From contig NZ_QRAP01000001.1 in NCBI RefSeq assembly GCF_003363015.1, forward strand, positions 543,162 to 607,161: a DNA stretch of 64,000 bases, given 5' to 3'. How positions within the stretch are numbered: position 1 is the stretch's first letter; every line of letters starts with the position of its first letter. The translations under genes and the position numbers were made by a program. Shown in pieces: positions 8,617 through 19,363 of the stretch. Source of the stretch: Enterobacillus tribolii (GTDB lineage: Bacteria > Pseudomonadota > Gammaproteobacteria > Enterobacterales > Enterobacteriaceae). Below the pieces are notes generated by a model that worked only from the letters and a program-made list of their open reading frames with translations, was not told the origin of the DNA and did no database searches.

Positions 8617-10995
8617 ATGTCAACTAACGTCCCTGACAGACATGAAGTGCTTTGGTACAACCAACTCGGTATGCACGATGTTGATCGGGTGGGAGGCAAA
8701 AACGCCTCCCTGGGGGAGATGATAACCAACCTGTCTGAGCTGGGGGTGTCTGTACCCAACGGTTTCGCTACAACGGCTCAGGCGTTCAATGATTTTCTGG
8801 AGCAGAGCGGCGTTAACCAGAAAATTTATGCGTTACTGGATAAAACGGATGTTGATGACGTTGCCGCGCTGGCGCAGGCTGGTAAGCAAATCCGTCAGTG
8901 GGTGGTGGATACGCCGTTTACGCCGCAGCTTGACCGCGCCATTCGCGATGCCTATCAGCAATTGGCGGAAGGTGATGCGCAGGCCTCTTTTGCGGTACGT
9001 TCTTCCGCCACGGCGGAAGACATGCCTGATGCCTCCTTTGCCGGGCAGCAGGAGACGTTCCTTAACGTTCAGGGAATCGATGCGGTTATGGTGGCGGTGA
9101 AGCATGTCTTTGCTTCGCTGTTCAATGACCGTGCGATCTCTTACCGCGTTCATCAGGGATACGACCATCGCGGCATTGCGCTTTCTGCCGGTATTCAGCG
9201 CATGGTGCGTTCCGATCTGGCTTCCTCCGGCGTGATGTTCACCATTGATACCGAATCCGGCTTTGATCAGGTGGTCTTCATCACTTCGGCTTATGGGCTG
9301 GGGGAGATGGTGGTGCAGGGCGCGGTAAACCCGGACGAGTTCTATGTACACAAGCCGACGCTGCAAAAAGGCAATCCTGCTATTGTGCGGCGTAATATGG
9401 GCTCGAAGAAGATCCGCATGGTGTATGCCGACTCTCAGGAGCATGGCAAACAGGTCCGGATTGAGGATGTGCAGGAAGACCTGCGCAACCGTTTCAGCCT
9501 GACCGACGATGAGGTGGAACAACTGGCCCGCCAGGCGCTGCAAATCGAACAGCATTATGGCCGTCCGATGGATATCGAATGGGCCAAAGACGGTCATACC
9601 GGCAAGCTGTATATCGTGCAGGCGCGGCCGGAAACCGTACGTTCCAACGAGCAGGTGATGGAACGTTATCAGCTGAGCGGGCGCGGCGAAGTGCTGGTGG
9701 AAGGGCGTGCTATCGGGCACCGCATCGGCGCAGGCGAAGTGAAGGTGATTCACGATATCGCCGAAATGAACCTGATTCAGCCCGGTGACGTGCTGGTGAC
9801 CGACATGACCGACCCGGACTGGGAGCCGATCATGAAAAAAGCGTCGGCGATCGTCACCAACCGCGGCGGCCGTACCTGCCATGCCGCGATCATCGCCCGT
9901 GAACTGGGTATTCCGGCGGTCGTTGGCTGCGGTGATGCGACCGAGCGCCTGAAAGACGGCCAGAAGGTGACGGTTTCCTGTGCGGAAGGCGATACCGGCT
10001 ACGTTTATCACGACCTGCTGGACTTCTCGGTACAAAGCTCCGAAGTGAGTGAAATGCCTGAGCTGCCGCTGAAGATCATGATGAACGTCGGGAACCCCGA
10101 CCGGGCCTTTGACTTCGCCCGTCTGCCTAATGAAGGGGTGGGGTTGGCGCGTCTGGAATTTATCATTAACCGTATGATTGGCGTCCACCCGCGCGCGCTG
10201 CTGGAGTTTGATCAGCAAGAGCCGGCGTTGCAGGCGGAAATCCGCGAAATGATGCAGGGGTATGATTCGCCGGTTGAGTTTTACGTCGGGCGTCTGACTG
10301 AGGGCATCGCGACCCTGGCGGCGGCATTCTGGCCGAAGCGGGTGATTGTGCGCCTGTCTGACTTTAAATCCAACGAATACGCCAACCTGGTCGGCGGTGA
10401 GCGCTACGAGCCGGATGAGGAAAACCCGATGCTGGGCTTCCGCGGCGCCGGTCGTTACATTTCGGACAATTTCTCTGCCTGTTTCTCGCTGGAATGCGCT
10501 GCGGTGAAGCGGGTACGTAACGAAATGGGGCTGACCAACGTTGAGGTGATGATTCCGTTCGTGCGTACCGTGGATCAGGCGCGTGACGTGGTGGCGCAAC
10601 TGGAAAAAGAGGGGCTGAAGCGCGGGGATAACGGGCTGAAAGTGATCATGATGTGCGAGATCCCTTCCAACGCCCTGTTGGCCGATGCGTTCCTGCAATA
10701 TTTCGACGGTTACTCCATCGGTTCTAATGATATGACTCAGCTGACGCTGGGGCTGGATCGTGACTCCGGGCTGGTGTCGGAGCTGTTTGACGAGCGTAAC
10801 GATGCGGTTAAGGCGTTACTGTCGATGGCCATTAAGGCGGCGAAGGCGCAAGGGAAGTATGTGGGTATTTGCGGGCAGGGGCCTTCGGATCATGAAGACT
10901 TCGCGCGTTGGTTAATGGATGAGGGAATTGACAGTTTGTCTCTTAATCCGGATACCGTGGTGCAAACCTGGGTCAATCTGGCAAATGCTGGTTAA
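8617..10995 (+). CDS. ppsA: Phosphoenolpyruvate synthase PpsA
   Basis: Converts pyruvate, ATP and water to phosphoenolpyruvate, AMP and phosphate for gluconeogenesis. From the chosen ATG it has 792 residues, the E. coli length, and AGGA sits eight bases ahead. An in-frame ATG eight codons earlier lacks a ribosome site. The N-terminal ATP-grasp domain includes [10 protein letters not shown] and [22 protein letters not shown]. The swivelling phosphohistidine domain has GGRTCHAAI with catalytic His422. The C-terminal PEP-binding domain ends with the active-site cysteine segment [10 protein letters not shown]. The threonine in GGRTCHAA is the expected target of PpsR. Confidence 0.97.
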   Translation: MSTNVPDRHEVLWYNQLGMHDVDRVGGKNASLGEMITNLSELGVSVPNGFATTAQAFNDFLEQSGVNQKIYALLDKTDVDDVAALAQAGKQIRQWVVDTPFTPQLDRAIRDAYQQLAEGDAQASFAVRSSATAEDMPDASFAGQQETFLNVQGIDAVMVAVKHVFASLFNDRAISYRVHQGYDHRGIALSAGIQRMVRSDLASSGVMFTIDTESGFDQVVFITSAYGLGEMVVQGAVNPDEFYVHKPTLQKGNPAIVRRNMGSKKIRMVYADSQEHGKQVRIEDVQEDLRNRFSLTDDEVEQLARQALQIEQHYGRPMDIEWAKDGHTGKLYIVQARPETVRSNEQVMERYQLSGRGEVLVEGRAIGHRIGAGEVKVIHDIAEMNLIQPGDVLVTDMTDPDWEPIMKKASAIVTNRGGRTCHAAIIARELGIPAVVGCGDATERLKDGQKVTVSCAEGDTGYVYHDLLDFSVQSSEVSEMPELPLKIMMNVGNPDRAFDFARLPNEGVGLARLEFIINRMIGVHPRALLEFDQQEPALQAEIREMMQGYDSPVEFYVGRLTEGIATLAAAFWPKRVIVRLSDFKSNEYANLVGGERYEPDEENPMLGFRGAGRYISDNFSACFSLECAAVKRVRNEMGLTNVEVMIPFVRTVDQARDVVAQLEKEGLKRGDNGLKVIMMCEIPSNALLADAFLQYFDGYSIGSNDMTQLTLGLDRDSGLVSELFDERNDAVKALLSMAIKAAKAQGKYVGICGQGPSDHEDFARWLMDEGIDSLSLNPDTVVQTWVNLANAG

Positions 10996-11014
10996 GACTT
11001 CTCTTATTATTTTG

Positions 11015-11034
11015 ACGGCCGCACACGCGGCCGT
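11015..11034 (+). terminator. Hairpin after ppsA
   Basis: Perfect inverted repeat ACGGCCGC / GCGGCCGT with a four-base loop, 19 bases past the ppsA stop. The T-tract behind it is poor, so termination may be weak or may need another factor. Confidence 0.55.
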
Positions 11035-11186
11035 TATTAATATCGTTAGTCGGATTATGTAAGCTGATGAATATAATTTAGCTATCATTTATCAAGAGAT
11101 ATAAATATAAGTTATCGGCAGCCGCATGAAAGACATTGACAGCAGCAATATGTACGAAGGCCGCCGCGATCGGGCTGGCGTGAGGT

Positions 11187-11298
11187 AAAAAAAAGCCCAC
11201 CTCAGGGGATGGGCAAAGACTACACACAGCAATTTGGTTGGGAAGTAGTATCGTAGAGTCTTATCTCAAAATAAGGGGAAAGATGACTCGCTAACATG
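11187..11298 (-). ncRNA. rprA: RprA small RNA
   Basis: Hfq-dependent regulatory RNA that in E. coli activates rpoS translation and links the Rcs envelope-stress system to the general stress response. The minus strand carries the E. coli RprA 3' core almost unchanged: AATTGCTGTGTGTAGTCTTT, then a GCCCA...TGGGC hairpin and eight T residues (11194-11187). A -10 TATTAT (11309-11304) places the start near 11297, giving about 110 nt against 105 in E. coli. An RcsB-type box lies upstream, and the neighbour ydiK is also the E. coli neighbour. The 5' half is diverged. Family assignment comes from recalled sequence, not a covariance search. Confidence 0.92.
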
Positions 11299-11332
11299 CT
11301 GATATAATAGGTAAGCACGCCAATCCAGTCTT

Positions 11333-11346
11333 TAAGAATCATCCTA
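11333..11346 (-). promoter_or_regulatory. RcsB/RcsAB box upstream of rprA
   Basis: TAAGAATCATCCTA matches the RcsAB consensus TAAGAATATTCCTA at 12 of 14 positions. It sits about 36-49 bases upstream of the predicted RprA start, fitting activation by phosphorylated RcsB as in E. coli. Confidence 0.72.
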
Positions 11347-11519
11347 ATCATCGGTCCGTGCCTTATAATTAACGTGTTTTTCTCATTTATACTTATTTAA
11401 TTCGGGATGATCTTAGGCGTTATTAAGTTTGTGCGCCTGAGTGTCTGACGCATTAAAGGAAAGTGATTAACCAAAATAAGGTTTTCTGTATTTTAACCGC
11501 GCCATTTGGCGAAAGAAAT

Positions 11520-11550
11520 GAAAAGCGGCGGAGAGAGAACCCCTCCGCCG
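11520..11550 (-). terminator. Terminator of ydiK
   Basis: Stem CGGCGGAG / CTCCGCCG (11526-11550) follows the ydiK stop by six bases. On the minus strand it runs into CTTTTCATTTC. Confidence 0.75.
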
Positions 11551-11556
11551 AAAACA

Positions 11557-12675
11557 TTACAGTTTCTCCAGTTCCTGAATTACCTGCTCCGGGTCTTTAT
11601 CCGGTTCCGGTGCTTCATGTATCCAGGCAGAGATCAGGCGATACGACACGGCCAATACCACGGGGCCGATAAACAGGCCGATCATGCCGAACGCCAGCAA
11701 CCCACCGATGACGCCGGACAGGATCAGGATCATCGGCAAATCGGCGCCCAGACGAATCAACGCCGGGCGCAGCACGCCGTCCATGGTGCCCACGACGCAG
11801 CTCCAGACCAGCAGCACGGTGCCCCAGGTGGTGTCGCCGGTCCAGTAGAGCCAGATAATGGCCGGGACCAGCACCAGCAGCGGGCCAAGCTGCGCCAGGC
11901 AGCAGATAAACATCACCACGGTCAGCAGCGTAGCGCCGCTGATGCCGCAAATTGCCAGCCCGATGCCGCCGAGTACGGACTGCGCCAGCGCGGTAACGAC
12001 CACGCCCAGTGCGACTGCCCGGATGGACTGCGCTGCCAGAATGACGGCTGCGTCGCCGCGTTGGGCGGCGAGACGGATAGCGAAGTGACGGATGCCCAGC
12101 GCCACGTGTTCCCCCCGGCTGTAAAGCAGGGCGCTGAATAACAGCATCAGCGTACAGTGCAGCATGAAGCTGCCGACGTGGGCGGCCTGGGCGATAAACC
12201 AGGTGACGGCCTGCCCGATATAGGGCTGAACCTTGGCCATAATGGCGCTGCCGCCGCCGTTCATCAGGGAATGCCAGGTGCTGTAGAGCTTGCTTCCTAC
12301 CAGCGGGATGCTGTTCAGCCAGGCTAAATCCGGCAGTTGCCAGCTTGTGGCGGAGGACGCCCAGGCGAGAACAGGGGCGCTGTTATCGATCAGGCTGACG
12401 ATAACCAGGGAAATAGGAATAACGAAAAGCAAAATCAGCAACAACATCATGACCAGTACGGACAGCCAGCGTTTGCCCCACATCATCTCCTGCAATTTCG
12501 TCAACAGCGGCCAGGTTGCGATGACGATCATGCTGGCCCAGGCGAATCCCAGGACAAATGGCCGCACCACCCAGAAGCAGGACACAATCATCAGCGCGAT
12601 AAACAGCGTTCCGAACATGATACGCGGCAGGTCAACCTTGGGTTGCGGACCGCGCAGACTATTACCTTCATTCAT
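11557..12675 (-). CDS. ydiK: AI-2E family transporter YdiK
   Basis: Inner-membrane protein of the AI-2E (PerM/TqsA) exporter family; the substrate of YdiK itself is not established. It has 372 residues with about seven or eight hydrophobic segments in the family pattern. There is an N-terminal pair (LFIALMIVSCFWVVRPFVLGF) and a central soluble stretch. A C-terminal cluster contains GLAICGISGATLLTVVMF and the conserved MILILSGVIGGLLAFGMIGLFIGPVVLAV. The N-terminal tail NEGNSLRGPQPKVDLPRIMF resembles YdiK homologues. Its position beside rprA and divergent from ydiJ is as in E. coli. Confidence 0.9.
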   Translation of the reverse strand: MNEGNSLRGPQPKVDLPRIMFGTLFIALMIVSCFWVVRPFVLGFAWASMIVIATWPLLTKLQEMMWGKRWLSVLVMMLLLILLFVIPISLVIVSLIDNSAPVLAWASSATSWQLPDLAWLNSIPLVGSKLYSTWHSLMNGGGSAIMAKVQPYIGQAVTWFIAQAAHVGSFMLHCTLMLLFSALLYSRGEHVALGIRHFAIRLAAQRGDAAVILAAQSIRAVALGVVVTALAQSVLGGIGLAICGISGATLLTVVMFICCLAQLGPLLVLVPAIIWLYWTGDTTWGTVLLVWSCVVGTMDGVLRPALIRLGADLPMILILSGVIGGLLAFGMIGLFIGPVVLAVSYRLISAWIHEAPEPDKDPEQVIQELEKL

Positions 12676-12802
12676 GAATTTATTTCCATCAATACAAAAC
12701 TGTCGGGTGGCCTTTGGGCCGTATGATGACGTAAAGCGTAGCGAAACCCTAGAGCCAGGACGAAAAATAGTCCCGGATAAAAGAATAGCGGTTCAGGGGA
12801 AA

Positions 12803-12842
12803 AACAGGAGACAGGCGACGCCATGCCCTGTGGGCATGGCGT
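12803..12842 (-). terminator. Terminator of the 33-residue small gene
   Basis: A perfect 11-base stem ACGCCATGCCC / GGGCATGGCGT with a three-base loop lies four bases past the small gene's stop. A TTTTT run on the minus strand follows after a C-rich gap. Confidence 0.6.
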
Positions 12843-12846
12843 TGAA

Positions 12847-12948
12847 TCAGGGGAGAAGGTTCAGGTATTGGTAAGCAAACAGGGTAATAATCACCAGGCA
12901 AAAAACGCTGGCGCCCAGTTCGGCAAGATTGCGCGGCAGATAACTCAT
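12847..12948 (-). CDS. Small single-span membrane protein, 33 residues (unrecognised)
   Basis: A short reading frame starting MSYLPRNLAELG, followed by one hydrophobic stretch (ASVFCLVIITLFAYQYLNLL) and ending in Pro. The layout, a polar N-terminus and one span, is typical of enterobacterial small membrane proteins. Support comes from its isolation in a gap between ydiK and ydiJ and from a strong hairpin directly after the stop. The ribosome site is weak (GGAACCC about ten bases ahead). I recognise no family. It could be a chance frame, but the hydrophobic composition and terminator make a real gene likelier. Confidence 0.5.
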   Translation of the reverse strand: MSYLPRNLAELGASVFCLVIITLFAYQYLNLLP

Positions 12949-13300
12949 GGTGTTCGGGTTCCGTACAGTGGCTGACTGTAGAGCAGTATTCCCTGTGAAC
13001 CTTAAAGAAACATTAAGGCATTTCCCATAATCGCGCCGGGCGAGAATTATCAGAATCGTCGCCCTCCCGATTAGTAGCTGCAGGCGGGGTAAGGCCTTTA
13101 ATTATTCAGAAATTTTATCACCAGCGCCATCGGCAGAACGGCCGGTTTATGGTAGTTTCAAAAGTGACCCGCTCCGGCGGGCATCCCCAATTCTCCGCAG
13201 AGGGAATGGGAATCTCGGACAGACTGGACCGGGCCTGCCGCCCGGCGCAATGACTACAGGTGGTATTCCTTTGAGCAAGCATGGATCGGATCAGCTTGGC

Positions 13301-16300
13301 ATGATCCCTCAAATCGCGCAGGCGCCCGGGCTGGACCAACGGGTGCTGGACTATTTACAGGCATTGGCCGGGCAGGGGTTTACCGGTGATACGGACACCC
13401 GCTACGCCACGCGCCTGACGATGGCAACCGACAACAGTATTTATCAGCATCTGCCGGATGCCGTGGTTTTTCCGCGTTCTACCGCGGATGTGGCGCTGCT
13501 GGCGCGTGTGGCCGCGGAGGACAAATTCCGGCCGCTGGTGTTTACCCCGCGCGGCGGCGGCACCGGCACCAACGGGCAGGCGCTTAACGGCGGCATCATC
13601 GTCGATATGTCGCGTTATATGAACCGGATCCTGGATATTAACGTGGAAGAGGGCTGGGTCCGGGTGGAAGCAGGCGTGATTAAGGATCAGCTTAATCAGT
13701 TCCTGAAGCCGTACGGGTATTTCTTCTCTCCCGAATTGTCCACCAGTAACCGCGCCACGCTGGGCGGTATGATCAATACCGATGCTTCCGGGCAAGGTTC
13801 GCTGGTCTACGGCAAAACGTCCGACCACGTGTTTGGCCTGCGGGCGGTGCTGCTGGGCGGTGAGTTGCTCGACACCGCGCCGGTGCCGGTCGCATTGGCC
13901 CGCCAGTTGGCGCAGGAAGGTACGCTGGCCGGTAATATTTACCGGACCGTACTGGAAAGCTGCGGTGACAACCGCGCGCTGATCCTGGAAAAATTCCCGG
14001 CGCTGAACCGTTTTCTGACCGGGTACGATCTGCGGCATGTCTTCAGCGACGACCTGCAAACTTTTGACCTGACCCGCATCCTGACCGGCTCAGAGGGCAC
14101 GCTGGCCTTCATTACCGAAGCCCGGCTGGACATTACGCCGTTACCCAAAGTGCGCCGTCTGGTTAACGTGAAATATGACTCTTTCGACTCCGCCTTGCGC
14201 AATGCGCCTTTTATGGTGGATGCCCAGGCGTTGTCGGTGGAAACCGTGGATTCCAAGGTGCTGAACCTGGCGCGTGAAGACATTATCTGGCACTCGGTAA
14301 ACGAGCTGATTCTGGATGTGCCGGATAAAGAGATGCTGGGGCTGAATATCGTCGAGTTCGCCGGTGATGATGAGGAACTGATCGACGGCCGGCTTGACAG
14401 GCTGTGCCAGGGCCTTGATGCGCTGATGGCGGAAGGCCGGGGCGGCGTGATCGGCTACCAGGTCTGCGGCGATTTGCCCGGCATTGAACGTATCTACGCA
14501 ATGCGTAAAAAAGCGGTGGGGCTGCTGGGGAACGCCAAAGGGCAGGCGAAGCCGATTCCCTTCGTGGAGGATACCTGCGTGCCGCCGCAGCATCTGGCGG
14601 ATTACATCACGGAGTTCCGCGCGTTGCTGGATGAACATCAGTTGGCCTACGGCATGTTCGGCCACGTTGATGCCGGGGTGCTGCACGTCAGGCCGGCGCT
14701 GGATATGTGCGATCCGCAGCAGGAGCTGCTGATGAAGCAAATTTCCGACCAGGTGGTGGCGCTGACGGCCAAATACGGCGGTTTGCTGTGGGGGGAGCAC
14801 GGGAAGGGGTTCCGCGCGCAATATAGCCCGGAATTTTTCGGTGAAACCCTGTATCACGAGCTGCGCCGCGTCAAGGCGGCGTTTGATCCCGAAAACCGCC
14901 TCAACCCCGGTAAAATTTGTTCGCCGCTGGGCGTAGATGCTCCGATGATGCAGGTGGATGCGGAGAAACGCGGCACCTACGATCGCCGGATCCCGCTTTC
15001 GGTGCGCACGGAGTTTCGCGGCGCGATGGAGTGTAACGGCAACGGCCTGTGCTTTAACTTCGATGCCCGCAGCCCGATGTGCCCATCAATGAAAATTACC
15101 GGCGATCGCATCCATTCGCCGAAAGGACGCGCCACGCTGGTGCGGGAGTGGTTGCGCTTACTGGCGGAACAGGGCGCGGATCCGCTGCTGCTGGAAGAGC
15201 GCCTGGGGAAAACGTCTACGCTGCGCGGGTTGATAGAGAAAACGCGCAACAGCTGGCATGCGCGTAAAGGTGAGTATGACTTCTCTCACGAAGTTAAGGC
15301 GTCGATGTCGGGATGCCTGGCCTGTAAGGCCTGTTCTACACAGTGCCCGATCAAAATAGACGTTCCCGCTTTCCGTGCGCGTTTCCTTCAGCTGTATCAC
15401 ACCCGTTATCTGCGCCCGGCGAGTGATTACCTGGTCGCCGCGGTGGAAGGCTATGCGCCGCTGATGGCGAAGGCGCCACGGGTGTTTAACTTCTTCCTGC
15501 GTCAGCCCTGGGTACGCAACCTGAGCCGGAAACACATTGGTATGGTGGACCTGCCGCTGCTTTCATCCCCGACGCTGAACCAGCAGCTTGCCGGGCATCG
15601 TGCCGCCACAAAAACGCTGGAACAGCTTGAGACGCTGGGGGAAAAAGACCGTCAGCGCCATGTGCTGATCGTGCAGGACCCGTTTACCAGCTATTACGAT
15701 GCGCAGGTCGTGGCGGATTTTGTTCGTCTGGTGGAGAAGCTGGGATTTGAGCCGGTGTTGTTGCCGTTCTCACCGAACGGAAAGGCGCAGCACATTAAAG
15801 GATTCCTGACGCGTTTCGCCAAAACAGCGCAAAGAACCGCCGAATTCCTTAACCGCGTTGCGCGCCTCGGTATGCCGATGGTCGGCGTCGATCCGGCGCT
15901 GGTGCTGTGTTACCGCGATGAGTACCGTGAAATACTGGGTGACCGGCGTGGGGATTTCACCGTTCAGTTGGTTCATGAATGGCTGCAAAAAGCGCTCCCC
16001 GCGGTTGAGGAAGAAGCCAACATCAGCGGCGAGCCGTGGTATCTGTTTGCGCATTGTACGGAAAGCACCGCGTTGCCAGCCAGTTCTCAACAGTGGCAAA
16101 AACTGTTTGCCCGTTTCGGCGCGAAGCTGGAGAACGTCAGCGTCGGTTGCTGCGGGATGGCGGGAACCTACGGACATGAAAGCAAGAATCTGGAGAATTC
16201 GCTGGGCATCTATGAGTTGTCGTGGCATCAGGCATTGCAGCGCCTGCCGCGTCAGCGCTGTCTGGCCCCCGGGTATTCCTGCCGCAGCCAGGTGAAACGT

Positions 16301-16357
16301 GTTGAGGGTAACGGGCTGCGGCATCCGTTACAGGCGCTGCTGGAGATTGTGTCATGA
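13301..16357 (+). CDS. ydiJ: FAD-linked oxidoreductase with iron-sulfur domain, YdiJ
   Basis: Large fused oxidoreductase related to GlcD/GlcF and D-lactate or D-2-hydroxyglutarate dehydrogenases. The chosen start, [13 protein letters not shown], gives 1018 residues, the E. coli YdiJ length; an extension of 17 codons is possible but non-homologous. Order of domains: FAD-binding PCMH domain ([38 protein letters not shown]), then a GlcD-type C-terminal domain. A ferredoxin-like segment [12 protein letters not shown] follows near residue 671, and paired cysteine-rich (CCG) motifs lie near residues 918 (HCTES) and 947 (VGCCGMAG). Its stop overlaps menI by four bases. Relatives oxidise 2-hydroxy acids; the physiological substrate is not shown by sequence. 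Confidence 0.93.
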   Translation: MIPQIAQAPGLDQRVLDYLQALAGQGFTGDTDTRYATRLTMATDNSIYQHLPDAVVFPRSTADVALLARVAAEDKFRPLVFTPRGGGTGTNGQALNGGIIVDMSRYMNRILDINVEEGWVRVEAGVIKDQLNQFLKPYGYFFSPELSTSNRATLGGMINTDASGQGSLVYGKTSDHVFGLRAVLLGGELLDTAPVPVALARQLAQEGTLAGNIYRTVLESCGDNRALILEKFPALNRFLTGYDLRHVFSDDLQTFDLTRILTGSEGTLAFITEARLDITPLPKVRRLVNVKYDSFDSALRNAPFMVDAQALSVETVDSKVLNLAREDIIWHSVNELILDVPDKEMLGLNIVEFAGDDEELIDGRLDRLCQGLDALMAEGRGGVIGYQVCGDLPGIERIYAMRKKAVGLLGNAKGQAKPIPFVEDTCVPPQHLADYITEFRALLDEHQLAYGMFGHVDAGVLHVRPALDMCDPQQELLMKQISDQVVALTAKYGGLLWGEHGKGFRAQYSPEFFGETLYHELRRVKAAFDPENRLNPGKICSPLGVDAPMMQVDAEKRGTYDRRIPLSVRTEFRGAMECNGNGLCFNFDARSPMCPSMKITGDRIHSPKGRATLVREWLRLLAEQGADPLLLEERLGKTSTLRGLIEKTRNSWHARKGEYDFSHEVKASMSGCLACKACSTQCPIKIDVPAFRARFLQLYHTRYLRPASDYLVAAVEGYAPLMAKAPRVFNFFLRQPWVRNLSRKHIGMVDLPLLSSPTLNQQLAGHRAATKTLEQLETLGEKDRQRHVLIVQDPFTSYYDAQVVADFVRLVEKLGFEPVLLPFSPNGKAQHIKGFLTRFAKTAQRTAEFLNRVARLGMPMVGVDPALVLCYRDEYREILGDRRGDFTVQLVHEWLQKALPAVEEEANISGEPWYLFAHCTESTALPASSQQWQKLFARFGAKLENVSVGCCGMAGTYGHESKNLENSLGIYELSWHQALQRLPRQRCLAPGYSCRSQVKRVEGNGLRHPLQALLEIVS

Positions 16358-16773
16358 TTTGGAAACGCGCGGCCACGCTGGAACAACTGAACCAGACCGG
16401 AGCGGACTGCATGGTGGGGCATCTGGGCATCATCATTACCCGCCTGGATGACAATGAAATGGAAGGCACGATGCCTGTCGATCAGCGAACCCGGCAGCCT
16501 TTCGGCTTGTTGCACGGCGGCGCATCCGTCGTGTTGGCGGAAACCCTGGGGTCGCTGGCCGGCTATCTGTGCTCGGAAGGTCAGCAACAGGTGGTCGGCG
16601 TCGAGATTAACGCCAATCACCTGCGGGCTGTGCGGGACGGACAGGTGCGCGGCGTGTGCCGGGCGTTGCATGCCGGACGCCGTAATCAGGTGTGGCAGAT
16701 TGATATCTTTGATGAGCAGGACCGCCTGTGCTGCGTTTCCCGCCTGACGACCATGATTGTCGATCCCCGCTGA
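16354..16773 (+). CDS. menI: 1,4-dihydroxy-2-naphthoyl-CoA hydrolase MenI (YdiI)
   Basis: Hotdog-fold thioesterase that releases 1,4-dihydroxy-2-naphthoate in menaquinone synthesis. It has 139 residues. The catalytic signature [17 protein letters not shown] contains Glu63 and the conserved His54-Gly-Gly, as in YdiI. Its ATG overlaps the ydiJ stop (ATGA), so the two genes are translationally coupled. Coupling a quinone-pathway enzyme to a flavin/iron-sulfur dehydrogenase is consistent with YdiJ feeding electrons to quinone, but that is inference. Confidence 0.93.
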   Translation: MIWKRAATLEQLNQTGADCMVGHLGIIITRLDDNEMEGTMPVDQRTRQPFGLLHGGASVVLAETLGSLAGYLCSEGQQQVVGVEINANHLRAVRDGQVRGVCRALHAGRRNQVWQIDIFDEQDRLCCVSRLTTMIVDPR

Positions 16774-16782
16774 GTACCCGTA

Positions 16783-16811
16783 TTACTCCCCGGTGTGATG
16801 CCGGGGAGTAA
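16783..16811 (+). terminator. Hairpin after menI
   Basis: Perfect stem TTACTCCCCGG / CCGGGGAGTAA, loop of seven, nine bases after the menI stop. No T-run follows, so this is either a weak terminator or a protective 3' hairpin. Confidence 0.55.
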
Positions 16812-16894
16812 CCCTCTGTAATTCAAATTTTAATTTCTCATCCATGGGCGCTAAACTGTGATCCATCAACCATTTTTTAGCTGCGGGGTCGTCT

Positions 16895-17890
16895 GTGGAG
16901 GTTCAAAGTATCATTTCCGGCGCGGAGATTCAGTTGCCGGCGGATGCGGTATATGCCATTCAGCTTGACGGTAAAGGCGGCAGCGTGCCGATTACTGCGG
17001 ACACGCAGGCGTCGGCCGGGCAGCCGTGCTGGTTGCATATGGATTATACATTTCAGGAAACGCAGAACTGGCTGAATGGGACGCCATTATTGCCGGACGC
17101 CGTTCGTGTGTGTCTGGGCGGTGAGAGCATGCGTCCGCGCGTGACGCGTCTTGGCGACGGCACCATGATTATTCTGCGCAGCATCAACTTTAACCGTGAC
17201 TCACGCCCGGACCAACTGGTGGTCATCCGGTTGTTTATGACGGATAAACTGGTCGTTTCTACCCGCCACCGTAAGGTGTTCGCCATCGACGAGGTGCTGA
17301 CCGATCTGCAGAACCATACCGGCCCGGTCAGCAGCGGAGACTTGCTGGTGCAGATAGCCGATGCGCTGACCGATCACACCAGCGAATTTATTGAAGACCT
17401 GCATGACAAGATTATCGATCTTGAAGATAACCTGATGGACAATCAGGTGCCGGAGCGCGGGCAGCTGGCGTTGATTCGTAAACAACTTATCGTGCTGCGC
17501 CGGTACATGTCGCCGCAGCGGGACGTATTTTCACGCCTGGCAAGCGAGCGACTGCCCTGGATGACGGACGACGATCGCCGGCGTATGCAGGACATTGCCG
17601 ACCGCCTGGGGCGGGGGCTGGATGATCTGGACGGCAGTATTGCCCGTACGGGCATTCTGGCTGATGAAATCGCCACTCAGATGGCGGACTCCATGAACCG
17701 TCGTACCTATACCATGTCGCTGATGGCGATGTTATTCCTGCCGACGACCTTCCTGACGGGGCTGTTCGGCGTCAACCTGGGCGGCATTCCGGGTAATACG
17801 TCGCGATTCGGCTTCAGTATTTTTTGCGGATTGCTGCTGGTATTGGTCGGTGGGGTTGTCTGGTGGTTAAAACGGAGTAAATGGTTGTAA
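16895..17890 (+). CDS. zntB: Zinc transporter ZntB
   Basis: CorA-family channel-like transporter for Zn2+ in the inner membrane. It has 331 residues and starts at GTG. A large cytoplasmic domain contains [31 protein letters not shown] and the long stalk helix with [16 protein letters not shown] and [18 protein letters not shown]. Two transmembrane helices at the C-terminus flank the family signature GVN in GLFGVNLGG (about residue 292), and the tail KRSKWL is typical. The ribosome site before the GTG is only GGGG, so the exact start is slightly uncertain. Confidence 0.95.
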   Translation: MEVQSIISGAEIQLPADAVYAIQLDGKGGSVPITADTQASAGQPCWLHMDYTFQETQNWLNGTPLLPDAVRVCLGGESMRPRVTRLGDGTMIILRSINFNRDSRPDQLVVIRLFMTDKLVVSTRHRKVFAIDEVLTDLQNHTGPVSSGDLLVQIADALTDHTSEFIEDLHDKIIDLEDNLMDNQVPERGQLALIRKQLIVLRRYMSPQRDVFSRLASERLPWMTDDDRRRMQDIADRLGRGLDDLDGSIARTGILADEIATQMADSMNRRTYTMSLMAMLFLPTTFLTGLFGVNLGGIPGNTSRFGFSIFCGLLLVLVGGVVWWLKRSKWL

Positions 17891-17958
17891 AAATCGCCCT
17901 GGTATTATTTGGGCTATATCAAAAATATTCTTAATCAAATTTGAAAGGGCGGATTAGA

Positions 17959-17972
17959 TTGAGCCATATCAA
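17959..17972 (+). promoter_or_regulatory. FNR box of fnrS
   Basis: TTGAGCCATATCAA matches TTGAT-N4-ATCAA with one mismatch. Its centre lies 42.5 bases before the fnrS start, the class II activator position. Confidence 0.8.
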
Positions 17973-18007
17973 ATATTCCGCGGGAGTGGTATTGCAAACT
18001 GCTTCTC

Positions 18008-18130
18008 GCAGGTGAATGCAACGTCAAGCGATGGGCGTTGCGCTCCATATTGTCTTACTTCCTAATTTTTTGAATTATTGCATAGCACATTTAATTCGTA
18101 CCATGCCGGCTCTGAAGCCGGCATTTTTTT
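18008..18130 (+). ncRNA. fnrS: FnrS small RNA
   Basis: Anaerobically induced Hfq-binding RNA that in E. coli represses many aerobic-metabolism and oxidative-stress mRNAs. Essentially the whole E. coli sequence is recognisable: 5' GCAGGTGAATGCAACGTCAA, GCGATGGGCGTTGCGCTCC, TTGTCTTACTTCCT, GCATAGCAC. It ends in the terminator ATGCCGGC / GCCGGCAT and seven T residues (18124-18130). The length of 123 nt matches the 122 of E. coli. It lies after zntB, as in E. coli, and is preceded by an FNR box. Identification is from memory of the E. coli sequence. Confidence 0.95.
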
Positions 18131-18141
18131 GTCTGCGATTC

Positions 18142-19083
18142 TTACTTCACTTCAATGACGTCCAGGCGAACGCCCTGCGTCAAATCCGGCATATCTTCAT
18201 CATCCTCGCGCCAGCCTACGGGGTTAACGGGCAGTTCTTCCCGGTCAAAGGCCAGATCGCCGCCGTCGACCACTTCTGCGCCGTGGTGGATGCCTTTAAA
18301 ATCAAACAAGCGGGTATCGGCAAGGTGTGAAGGCACCACGTTTTGTACCGCGCTGAACATGGTTTCGATGCGGCCGGGGTAGCGTTTATCCCAGTCGCGC
18401 AGCATCTCTTTGATGACCTGACGCTGAAGGTTCGGCTGTGAGCCGCACAGGTTGCACGGAATGATCGGGAAGCTGCGTGCTTCGGCGAAGCGCTCAATGT
18501 CTTTTTCCCGGCAGTAGGCCAGCGGACGGATAACGATATGTTTGCCGTCGTCGCTCATCAGCTTGGGCGGCATGCCTTTCAGCTTGCCGCCGTAGAACAT
18601 GTTTAGAAACAGCGTCTGTAAAATGTCGTCACGATGATGGCCCAGCGCTATTTTCGTGGCGCCGAGTTCCGTTGCCGTACGGTACAAAATGCCGCGGCGC
18701 AGGCGTGAGCAAAGAGAGCAGGTGGTTTTCCCTTCGGGAATTTTCTCTTTTACGATGCCGTAGGTGTTCTCTTCTACGATCTTGTACTCCACGCCGATGC
18801 TGTCGAGATAGGCGGGCAGTACGTGCTCCGGGAATCCGGGCTGTTTTTGGTCAAGGTTGACGGCAACCAGACTGAAATTCACCGGGGCGCTTTGCTGTAG
18901 GTTCCGCAGGATTTCCAGCATGGTGTAGCTGTCTTTGCCGCCGGACAGACAAACCATGATGCGATCGCCGTCCTCAATCATATTGAAATCGGCGATGGCT
19001 TCGCCCACGTTGCGGCGCAGGCGTTTTTGCAGCTTGTTGAGATTGTACTGTTCTTTAGGCTTAACGGATTGATTTTCTTTCAT
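18142..19083 (-). CDS. ttcA: tRNA 2-thiocytidine(32) synthetase TtcA
   Basis: ATP-dependent enzyme that thiolates cytidine 32 of some tRNAs, using a 4Fe-4S cluster. It has 313 residues. The PP-loop SGGKDS is at residues 47-52. The cluster cysteines TCSLC are at 122 and 125, with the third in IIPCNLCG. Conserved [19 protein letters not shown] follows the cysteine pair. It is convergent with fnrS: its stop lies 12 bases from the RNA terminator, whose hairpin has T residues only on the fnrS side. Confidence 0.96.
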   Translation of the reverse strand: MKENQSVKPKEQYNLNKLQKRLRRNVGEAIADFNMIEDGDRIMVCLSGGKDSYTMLEILRNLQQSAPVNFSLVAVNLDQKQPGFPEHVLPAYLDSIGVEYKIVEENTYGIVKEKIPEGKTTCSLCSRLRRGILYRTATELGATKIALGHHRDDILQTLFLNMFYGGKLKGMPPKLMSDDGKHIVIRPLAYCREKDIERFAEARSFPIIPCNLCGSQPNLQRQVIKEMLRDWDKRYPGRIETMFSAVQNVVPSHLADTRLFDFKGIHHGAEVVDGGDLAFDREELPVNPVGWREDDEDMPDLTQGVRLDVIEVK

Positions 19084-19363
19084 TTAACCTTAACTCAAAT
19101 TCTTTATGGGGCACCGGAAGGCATAGTTTTCTGCACTACGAGCTTCGCGTTTATCGTCCGTATGTGCTCGCTGTGTAATTTATCGGTCCGTGTTGCGCAG
19201 ATTTTGTATGCCCTTTACGCGTTTTCATGCCCCGACTGACTCGCGATGCAAGAAGGGGAAGGTTATGCTGACCGGTCGGCGCCGGCATGCAAAAGTATGG
19301 CGTGTATGGTACGGATTATGGGGACGAATTCCAGTGTGTTTTGGGGAGGTAGTGAAATAAGCT

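Noticed and set aside
8833-10698. 621-residue open frame on the minus strand, antisense to ppsA
   Set aside because: It is a shadow of the strongly coding ppsA sequence; its translation is low-complexity in His, Arg and Gln with no family features.
18103-18130. Hairpin considered as the terminator of ttcA
   Set aside because: T residues follow only on the plus strand; it belongs to FnrS.
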